From positions 1 to 10,859 of the forward strand of contig JAUXGQ010000017.1 of the NCBI GenBank assembly GCA_030621975.1: a DNA stretch of 10,859 nt. Direction: 5' to 3'. The translations under genes were made by a program, and so were the position numbers. The DNA is from Gammaproteobacteria bacterium (GTDB taxonomy: Bacteria > Pseudomonadota > Gammaproteobacteria > Chromatiales > Chromatiaceae). The notes below the pieces were generated by a model. It ran no database searches and was not told where the DNA came from. It worked only from the letters and a program-made list of their open reading frames with translations. This document shows, in pieces, positions 1 through 6,900 of the stretch (the first letter of the stretch is position 1; each line of letters begins with the position of its first letter).

Positions 1-1
1 G

Positions 2-190
2 CAGGCCGAGGAGCAGCGCAGCAGGTTCGGAGGCGCCGTCGCGGTGATCGTCGACGAATCCCGTTGGCCCGAGCGTGACGCCTTTTACCGGGAACTGGAG
101 AAGACGCGGCAAGGGATGCTCGAGTATATCCCGGCGTTGGCTCGCATCGCCGGAATCAGTCGCGCGGCTGATGCGGAAAAGGCGGGGTAA
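2..190 (+). CDS. 3' end of an unrecognised protein gene (partial, cut by window edge)
   Basis: An open frame enters from the left edge and ends at TAA 188-190, giving the last 62 residues of a protein. It contains a hydrophobic strand (GGAVAVIVDES), a charged helix with RDAFYRELEKTRQGM, and a tail ending in AADAEKAG. I recognise no family. The codons are GC-rich and match the genes that follow. The next gene starts only 5 nt after the stop, and its ribosome-binding purines (GGCGGGG, 181-187) lie inside this frame. The two genes are therefore very probably co-transcribed and translationally coupled, which makes this product a candidate further component of the TIR/STAND system. The frame could be misjudged because only a fragment is visible, but no other frame here is as coherent. 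Confidence 0.6.
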   Translation, partial: QAEEQRSRFGGAVAVIVDESRWPERDAFYRELEKTRQGMLEYIPALARIAGISRAADAEKAG

Positions 191-195
191 AGACC

Positions 196-2304
196 ATGGC
201 CAAACTCGACAGCTATCGGCCGACCTTGACCATCCGCGTACTGTGGCTGGCAGACCCTGTCCCGGACCCGGCGGACCCGTCCAAGACCCTTCCGGGCCCC
301 CTCGACCGGCTGGCCGAATCGCTGTACAGCGTCTTCAACCGCACTACCGAAAATCCCCTGGACCGGGGGATGGGGATTCCGGTCTTCTTCCACTCGAAGC
401 GGCCACCCGAACGATCGCTCCTGAAGCAGAGCCGGCACACCATCCTGGTTGCGCTGGTGGACGACCGCATGGTCATAGATTCGACCTGGAACAAGGGCTT
501 GACGGTGTTGGGGAAGGCAGTGAGCAAGGCCGGCGGTCGACACCGCCTCTATCCCGTCTCCCTGAGCCCGAACGCCTTCAACATCGGCCCGACAGTGGCG
601 GTGACGAACTTCATCCGTCTCCACAAGCTACCGACCGCGGAGCACGCCGCGCGACTCTCGAGCACCCTGACCCACGAGCTGTGCCGCCTGCTGCTGGCCG
701 GCGAACGCTCCGAACCGGGGGCCGTGCCCGCCCACACCCGGCTGAGCCCCGCACCGGTGATGCTGTTTCTCAGCCACGCCAAGGCCGACGGCGAGGAACT
801 GGCCGAGGCCCTGCGGGACCACATCGAGACCACCAGCGCGGTGCAGAGCTTTTTCGATACCAACGATATCGCCCCCGGCTTCGACTTTCGAAAGGAGCTG
901 GAAGGCAATATCGAACGCAGCGTGCTGGTGGTGCTGCAGACCGACCGCTATGCCTCGCGCACCTGGTGCCGCCGCGAAGTGCTCTGGGCCAAGCGCAAGG
1001 GCTGCCCGCTGGTGGTGGTCAATGCCGTTCAAGACCGGGAGGAGAGGGGCTTCCCCTATCTGGGCAATGCCCCCTCGCTTCGGGTGGATGGCACCGACCT
1101 CGGCTGGTGCGCCCGGGTGGTGGGGTTGGCGCTGAGGGAGATGCTCCGGCATAGTTGGTTCCGTGCCAATCTGGCCGATCTGGAGCGGGTCGGACTGGTA
1201 CCTCCGGGAATGGAGCCCAGTCCCAATCCGCCGGAGATCCTGACCCTGCTGGCTCGCCAGGGGAAAGCCCCGGTAGCCTGCCTGGTCTACCCGGACCCAC
1301 CCCTGGGCGCCGAAGAGCGTGTGCTCCTGTCACAAGCAGCTCCCGGCATGACCTTCACCACCCCCATCAGCAGTGCCGGCCAGAACCCCCAGGGAGGGGA
1401 AGCGCTACCCCTGAAGGAACTCCAGGTCGGCCTCTCCATCTCCAACAGTCCGGACCTGGCCGACATGGGGCTGGGTCCATCGCACCTCCAGGACGCCATG
1501 CTGGAGCTTGCACGCTACCTGCTCGTCCAAGGCGCCAGACTCGCCTACGGAGGCGACCTTCGCCCGGGAGGCTTCACCGAGCAACTGCTGGAGCTGGTCT
1601 GGGCCTATGACAGTCAGAAGCGTGAAGATGAGCTGATCGTCTCCCCAGCGCTACGGGCCGACCTGGCCAGCCAGCGGCTGGCCAACTACGTCGCCTGGCC
1701 CATCCATCTGAACTACTCCAAGGCCATCCTTGCCCAGCATCATCTACAGGGCGTCTTCAAGTTCATCGACCCGCCCGAAGACCTGAAGCTGAGCGAGGCC
1801 CAGCAGGCAGAAAAGGTGCCGCCGGATACTCCCGAGCACCGCTACTGGTGGTTCCGCAGCCTGACCGCCATGCGCGAGCAGATGGCGAACGACATCGACG
1901 CGCGGGTGGTACTGGGCGGGCAGATCCGCGGCTATGCCGGTGGCATTCCGGGACTGGTCGAAGAAGTCCTGTTGGCCCTGCGCCGCTCTCAGCCGGTGTT
2001 TTTGCTTGGTGGGATGGGGGGGTGTACGCGGGTGATTATCGATGCCATTGAAGGCCGTCGGCCCAGGGAGCTGACTGTCGAATATCAGAGAGAAATAGTT
2101 GGTTATTCCGAGTTTCTGGACTATTCTAGGCAGCGACCGGATGCCGTCGGGATCGATTACGAGGCCATGGTCGACGAGCTGCGACAGGCGGGTGTCGCGG
2201 GTCTGAACAACGGGCTGAGTGACGCCGAGAACCGTGAATTGTTCGAGACACCGCATGTTCCGGTGATGGTGTGTTTGGTTTTGAAGGGGTTGGGGGTGTG
2301 CTAG
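196..2304 (+). CDS. TIR-like / TIR / SLOG three-domain protein (probable NAD+-processing conflict effector with nucleotide-sensor domain)
   Basis: This is a 702-residue cytoplasmic protein with no signal peptide or membrane segment. Residues ~10-170 form a Rossmann-like module (strands TIRVLWLAD, GIPVFFHS, HTILVALVDD) that looks like a degenerate TIR fold lacking the usual catalytic motif. Residues ~186-320 form a canonical TIR domain: strand VMLFLSHAKAD, the FFDTNDIAPG region, and RYASRTWCRREV, where Glu261 sits at the NADase glutamate position. Residues ~408-625 resemble the SLOG (SMF/DprA-LOG) nucleotide-binding superfamily: VGLSISNSPD, YGGDLRPGGFTEQL (451-464), a second glycine-rich stretch near 573-585, and VFLLGGMGGCTR (601-612). 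In known biology, TIR domains hydrolyse or cyclise NAD+, and the SLOG domain of Thoeris ThsA binds a TIR-made cADPR isomer. Here both families sit in one chain, so self-contained signalling or substrate binding is possible (inference). The start is chosen because GGCGGGG precedes the ATG by 8 nt. The last 15 codons are G/T-rich. TIR is the strongest call, SLOG good, and the N-terminal TIR-like call moderate. Confidence 0.85.
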   Translation: MAKLDSYRPTLTIRVLWLADPVPDPADPSKTLPGPLDRLAESLYSVFNRTTENPLDRGMGIPVFFHSKRPPERSLLKQSRHTILVALVDDRMVIDSTWNKGLTVLGKAVSKAGGRHRLYPVSLSPNAFNIGPTVAVTNFIRLHKLPTAEHAARLSSTLTHELCRLLLAGERSEPGAVPAHTRLSPAPVMLFLSHAKADGEELAEALRDHIETTSAVQSFFDTNDIAPGFDFRKELEGNIERSVLVVLQTDRYASRTWCRREVLWAKRKGCPLVVVNAVQDREERGFPYLGNAPSLRVDGTDLGWCARVVGLALREMLRHSWFRANLADLERVGLVPPGMEPSPNPPEILTLLARQGKAPVACLVYPDPPLGAEERVLLSQAAPGMTFTTPISSAGQNPQGGEALPLKELQVGLSISNSPDLADMGLGPSHLQDAMLELARYLLVQGARLAYGGDLRPGGFTEQLLELVWAYDSQKREDELIVSPALRADLASQRLANYVAWPIHLNYSKAILAQHHLQGVFKFIDPPEDLKLSEAQQAEKVPPDTPEHRYWWFRSLTAMREQMANDIDARVVLGGQIRGYAGGIPGLVEEVLLALRRSQPVFLLGGMGGCTRVIIDAIEGRRPRELTVEYQREIVGYSEFLDYSRQRPDAVGIDYEAMVDELRQAGVAGLNNGLSDAENRELFETPHVPVMVCLVLKGLGVC

Positions 2305-2383
2305 GGCCATTAGTCTCTTCGGGAGGGGACGCAGAGATTATGCCAAGGTCCTTTACATTCGTGGCCGACACAAGGAATCACCC
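2305..2383 (+). other. Intergenic gap between the two TIR genes, with ribosome-binding site
   Basis: This 79-nt gap is the only noticeable break in the operon. AAGGA at 2372-2376 lies 7 nt before the ATG at 2384 and is a good Shine-Dalgarno site. G-runs at 2286-2289, 2292-2296, 2304-2306, 2321-2323 and 2325-2328 span the end of the upstream gene and the start of the gap, and could form an imperfect G-quadruplex. A weak 5-bp stem (2313-2317 with 2326-2330, including one G-T pair) is not followed by a T-run, so I do not call a terminator. I see no convincing internal promoter, so read-through from the upstream gene is the simplest reading. Confidence 0.4.
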
Positions 2384-3907
2384 ATGAATAACGACCTCGA
2401 CTACGACGTTTTCATCAGCTACGCCCGCAAGGACAACGAGACCGCCAGCGGACCGGAAGGCGGTTGGATCAGCATGTTGCACCGTGCCCTGGAGGTGCGG
2501 CTGAACCAACTCCTGACCGAGGACTCGCGCATCTGGCGCGACCCGCGCCTGCGCGGCAACGACGTACTCCAGGACGAACTCATGGCGACCGTGGCCAGGA
2601 CTGCGGTGCTGGTCACTATCCTCTCACCCCGCTACCTCGGCTCGGACTGGTGCAGCGATGAGCTGAGTACCTTCACTGTCGCCGCCAACGACAGCGGTCT
2701 GGCACCCGGCAACAAATCCCGAATCTTCAAGGTAATCAAGACACCGGTTGCTCTGGAGGAACAGCCGAAACCCCTGCAAGACTTGCTGGGATATCCCTTC
2801 TACAGCGAAGACCCGGAAAAAAAACGCCCGCGCGAGTTCTACCCGGATTGGGGGCCGCAGGCACGTGAGGAGGCAGCGACCAGGCTCGACGACCTGGCCC
2901 ATGAAATCCGCGAACTGTTGTCGGTACTCAAGCCGGGGCACCAGGCGGCACAGGCCTCGGACAAAGGCAAGATCTACTTGGCCCTGACCACCTCCGACCA
3001 GAGCAACGAACGCGACAAGCTGGTGCGAGAGCTAAAAGACCGTGGTTACCAGGTCGTGCCCGATCAACACCTGCCCCAGACCGGCCCGGAACTCGAGACC
3101 GCGGTCGACCAGGCGCTGGAAGGCGCCATTCTGTCACTGCACCTGATAGGCGAGCCCTACGGGCTGGTGCCGGAGGGTAGCGAATACTCCATTGCTGAAC
3201 TCCAGGTGAATCTGGCCGCGCGCTACAGTACTGCCCAGCCACGATTCGGCCAGATCATCTGGCTCCCGGCCGGGATCGAGGCCACGGAGTCACGCCAGCA
3301 GGATTTCATCGAGCGGTTACGCAACGAACTCGACCTGCAGGACGACACTGACGACTTGCTGGAAACCCCGTTTCACGAGTTTCAGACCGAGGTCAATAGC
3401 CGGCTCGACGACATCGAGAGCAGGCAGCAGGCCGCTGACAACCCGTTGCAACAGCCCGGTGCCCCGGTCGATGACGGCCTCACCCGCATCTACCTGCTCT
3501 ACGAGCAACGCGACAAAGACGCCATAAAGCCCATTAGAAAGTATCTGTTCGAGTTGGGTAACGAGGTAGAAAGGCCCATCTTCGATGGCGATGAAGCCGC
3601 GATCGCCGAGGCTCATCGCGATCGATTGCAGCACTGTGACGCGGTGCTCCTCTATTGGGGCGAGGGGAGTGAGGCATGGTTGGACATTAAACGGAGGGAC
3701 CTCAAAAAGGCTCTGGGCGACCGGGACGGGCGTGGATTTTCGAGCACAGCGATCTATATCGCCGGCCCTGGAACCGACGACAAGGAAGAGTTCATGACCC
3801 GAGAAACCATGGTCATCACCGCCACCGACGACGACTTCGATCCCGCCAGCCTGGACGACTTCCTCGTCCCGCTCGCGAACGACAACGGGGGCGACGCCAA
3901 TGGCTGA
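2384..3907 (+). CDS. Protein with one TIR domain and two TIR-like modules
   Basis: This is a 507-residue soluble protein. Residues 6-~180 are a clear TIR domain: YDVFISYARKDN at 7-18, IWRDPRLRGND in the BB-loop region, and SPRYLGSDWCSDEL at 81-94, where Glu93 is the expected NADase glutamate. Residues ~195-345 start a second module at KIYLALTTSDQ, with GYQVVPDQHLP and a strand FGQIIWLPAG. It resembles the TIR-like or DUF4062-like Rossmann modules found beside STAND genes and lacks the W-C-x-x-E motif. Residues ~366-497 form a third module (TRIYLLYEQRD, VERPIFDGDEA, CDAVLLYWGEGSEAWLD), again TIR-like and apparently without the catalytic glutamate context. One active and two degenerate modules suggest an effector with built-in oligomerisation or binding surfaces (inference). 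The gene has its own Shine-Dalgarno site and overlaps the STAND gene by 8 nt (ATGGCTGA), which implies translational coupling and related stoichiometry. TIR-1 is certain by motif, while the other two modules need a profile search. Confidence 0.88.
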   Translation: MNNDLDYDVFISYARKDNETASGPEGGWISMLHRALEVRLNQLLTEDSRIWRDPRLRGNDVLQDELMATVARTAVLVTILSPRYLGSDWCSDELSTFTVAANDSGLAPGNKSRIFKVIKTPVALEEQPKPLQDLLGYPFYSEDPEKKRPREFYPDWGPQAREEAATRLDDLAHEIRELLSVLKPGHQAAQASDKGKIYLALTTSDQSNERDKLVRELKDRGYQVVPDQHLPQTGPELETAVDQALEGAILSLHLIGEPYGLVPEGSEYSIAELQVNLAARYSTAQPRFGQIIWLPAGIEATESRQQDFIERLRNELDLQDDTDDLLETPFHEFQTEVNSRLDDIESRQQAADNPLQQPGAPVDDGLTRIYLLYEQRDKDAIKPIRKYLFELGNEVERPIFDGDEAAIAEAHRDRLQHCDAVLLYWGEGSEAWLDIKRRDLKKALGDRDGRGFSSTAIYIAGPGTDDKEEFMTRETMVITATDDDFDPASLDDFLVPLANDNGGDANG

Positions 3908-6900
3908 ATCCCGCGACAATCCGTTTCCCGGCCTGCGCCCGTTCGAACAGAATGAGGACTACCTGTTTTTTGGCCGCGAGGTGCAGACCAGGGAACTGCT
4001 GCGCCGCCTGCGCCTGACCCGATTTCTGGCCGTGGTCGGTACCTCCGGCAGCGGTAAATCCTCGCTGGTCAAGGCCGGCCTGCTGCCGGCCCTGCACGGT
4101 GGTATGATGAGTGGCAGCGCCGCAAATTGGCGCATGGCTGTGATGCGCCCGGGTGGCGACCCTATCGCGGCTTTGGCCGAGGCCTTGGTGTCTCCACGGG
4201 TCCTGGGAAAGGAGTGGGACGAGCAGGAGGCAGCGATCCAGACCAGCATTTTGCGCACCACGCTACGGCGCGGCTCGCGTGGTCTGGTCGACGCGGTTGC
4301 CCAACGGCGGCTACCGCCCGGTGATCGGCTGCTGTTGGTGGTCGATCAGTTCGAGGAACTGTTCCGTTTTCGCGCCGACGGCGCCACCGAGGTGGACGTG
4401 GACGCCACCGCCTTCGTGCGCCTTTTGCTGGCGGCCAGCCGTACCGATGATGCCACCGGCGACGGCACCAACGGGCCGGAGATCTACATCGTCATCACCA
4501 TGCGCTCCGACTTCCTCGGTGACTGCGCCCAGTTCCGCGACCTGCCGGAGTCGATCAACGACGGGCAATACCTGATCCCGCGCCTGACCCGCGAGGAACG
4601 CCGCAAGGCCATCACCGGCCCGGCCGCGGTCGGTGGCGCCCGGATCGCCTCGCGGCTGGTGCGCCGGCTGCTCAACGATGTCGGCGATAACCCTGATCAG
4701 CTCCCGATCCTGCAACACGCACTGATGCGGACCTGGGACCACGCCATCGGCACCAACAACGCCGATACACTGGACCTGCCCGACTACGACGACGTCGGCG
4801 GCATGGCCAGCGCCCTATCCATCCATGCCGACAAGGTCTATCGGTCCCTCCCCGACGAACATGCCCGCGCACTGGCCGAAAAGCTGTTCAAGGCCATCAC
4901 CGAAAAGGGCCTGGACAATCGCAGTCGCCGGCGACCCTGCCGACTGGCCGACCTGTGCCGGGCCACCGCGGCAACCCCGGAGGAACTCTGCAAAATCATT
5001 GAGGCCTTCCGTCAGCCCGGTCGCACCTTCCTGATGCCGCCCCACGGGACCGCGATTGACGAACACGCCGTCATCGACATCTCTCATGAGAGTTTGATGC
5101 GGATATGGGCGCGACTGAAAAAATGGGTCGATCAGGAGGCCGAGTCGGCCAGGGGTTATCGGCGATTGCTGGAAGCCGCCAGGGAGCACAACAAAGGCAA
5201 AGGCGACCTGTGGCCGAAGACCAATCTGGCGCAGGGCCTGAAGTGGGAACAAGAGAACGAACCCGTTTCCGGCTGGGCGGGGCGCTATGGAAATGACGGG
5301 GATTTTGAACTCGCGATGCGGTTCCTGAGAGACAGCGAGACCAGGCAGCGCGAGCAGGAGCGTGAGGAAGAGCAACGGCGGGGGCAAAAACTGCGTTTCC
5401 ACCGGCGGGTCACCGGGGCCGTAGTCGCGATAATGGTGGCGATAGCGGGGCTTGCCGGGTATGCGTTTGTGCAGAAAAATCAGGCCGACGCGCGATATGC
5501 CCAAGCCGAAGCCAGTCTCTTGTGGAGTAACCTGGTTTTTCGGGACAGGCAAATTTCACCGATCGAAAAAGAAACCCTTTGGCGGCTGATCGCATCCGGA
5601 CGAAAGGTAAAAGATGTCTTTGTGGCACAGCTTTTGGAACGGGAGACGCTGAGCCAACGCTATGCGCGAGCTGCTCGTCCGCTCACCCGTGCCCTTGTGG
5701 GCCTGGACACCGATTACCGGCAGCGGCTGATCGATACCTATCTACGGCCGCGCGACAATCCGGGCAAGTTTACCCGGACGACCTTGGGTGCGGGCCTGCT
5801 GACCGCCGAACTGGAGGCGACAGAGGGTATCGATGCCCTGCTCGAGGCCATCATGGGCACCACGGTCGACGTTCAGCTCACTGTGCTGGGCGAGGGCTTG
5901 CAACGAATCGCGGGCCAACTCGCTGAACCCCAGACCGCAACGCTTGCCAAGGATCTGCTCCAGGCCATCGTCGGGCCCAACGAAGGCCGTCAGATCTCGT
6001 GGCTGGGTAAGGGCCTGAATGTGGCTGCCGGCAGGCTTACCGGCCCTGAAGCGGCACGCCTTGCCAATCGCCTGATCCCAGCCATCCAGGGGACCAAAGA
6101 CCACCAAAAGCTCTCCGCACTAGGCGGGGGCTTGAAAGTGGCAGTTGACCAGCTCACCGATACCCAGCCGGCATTGCTGGCGGGTCTCCTGGTCCAAGCC
6201 ATCCGGGATAGCGAGAATTCCACGCAGCTCTCCGTTCTGGGTGATGGTTTGGAAGTGGTCGCGAGCAAGCTAACCGATACGCAGCCTGTGGCACTGATCG
6301 AGGAGTTGGTGGAGGCTATCCTGGGAGCCGAGAACGAATATCAGCTGTCGGCGCTGGACGAGGGTCTGAAAGCGGCTGTGGGTAAGCCGTCCAGTATTCA
6401 GGCTGCAGCGATTGTGGATGTCCTGGTCCTCGCTATTCCCTGGTCCACAAACAGCAATCAACTCTCAGCGCTGGGTGAAGGTTTGAAACTGGCTGCCGCG
6501 GGCGGGCTCGCCGACCCCAAGGCGACTGAGCTCGCCAAAGGGCTGGTCGAGGCCATCCAGGCCGCCGAGTACCCGAGTCAGATTGCAGCGTTCTACGGGG
6601 GGCTGGCGGCACTGCCGGGCAGGCCCACAGACGCCCAGGCCGCAACAATCGCTGCAGCCCTGATTCCTGCGATGGTGGTGGTAAATTATTATGGTCCGCT
6701 ACGAGCAGGACTGGCCGAGGGCTTCGAACAGGGGGTGGGTAAGCTCACACCGGCCCAAGCAGCGCCGCTTGCTACGATCCTGGTCCAGGCCATCCGGTGT
6801 ATCGAGGATTACTCTCAGCTTTCTGGGCTGGGTAGTGCCTTGGAAGTGGTGGCTAAAAGGCTTACTGGGCTCCAGGCCGGGACACTGGTCGAGGCCCTTG

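Noticed and set aside
75..1154. Long alternate plus-strand frame overlapping the TIR-SLOG gene
   Set aside because: Its product is rich in Arg, Pro and Gly, typical of a shifted frame in GC-rich DNA, while the 196-2304 frame has clear TIR and SLOG motifs.
2286..2330. Terminator or attenuator between the two TIR genes
   Set aside because: Only a 5-bp stem with a G-T pair is present and no T-run follows. G-runs are suggestive but not decisive.
4815..5552. 245-codon minus-strand frame opposite the STAND gene
   Set aside because: It is a shadow of the STAND frame, which carries conserved family motifs. It has no ribosome-binding site or domain of its own.
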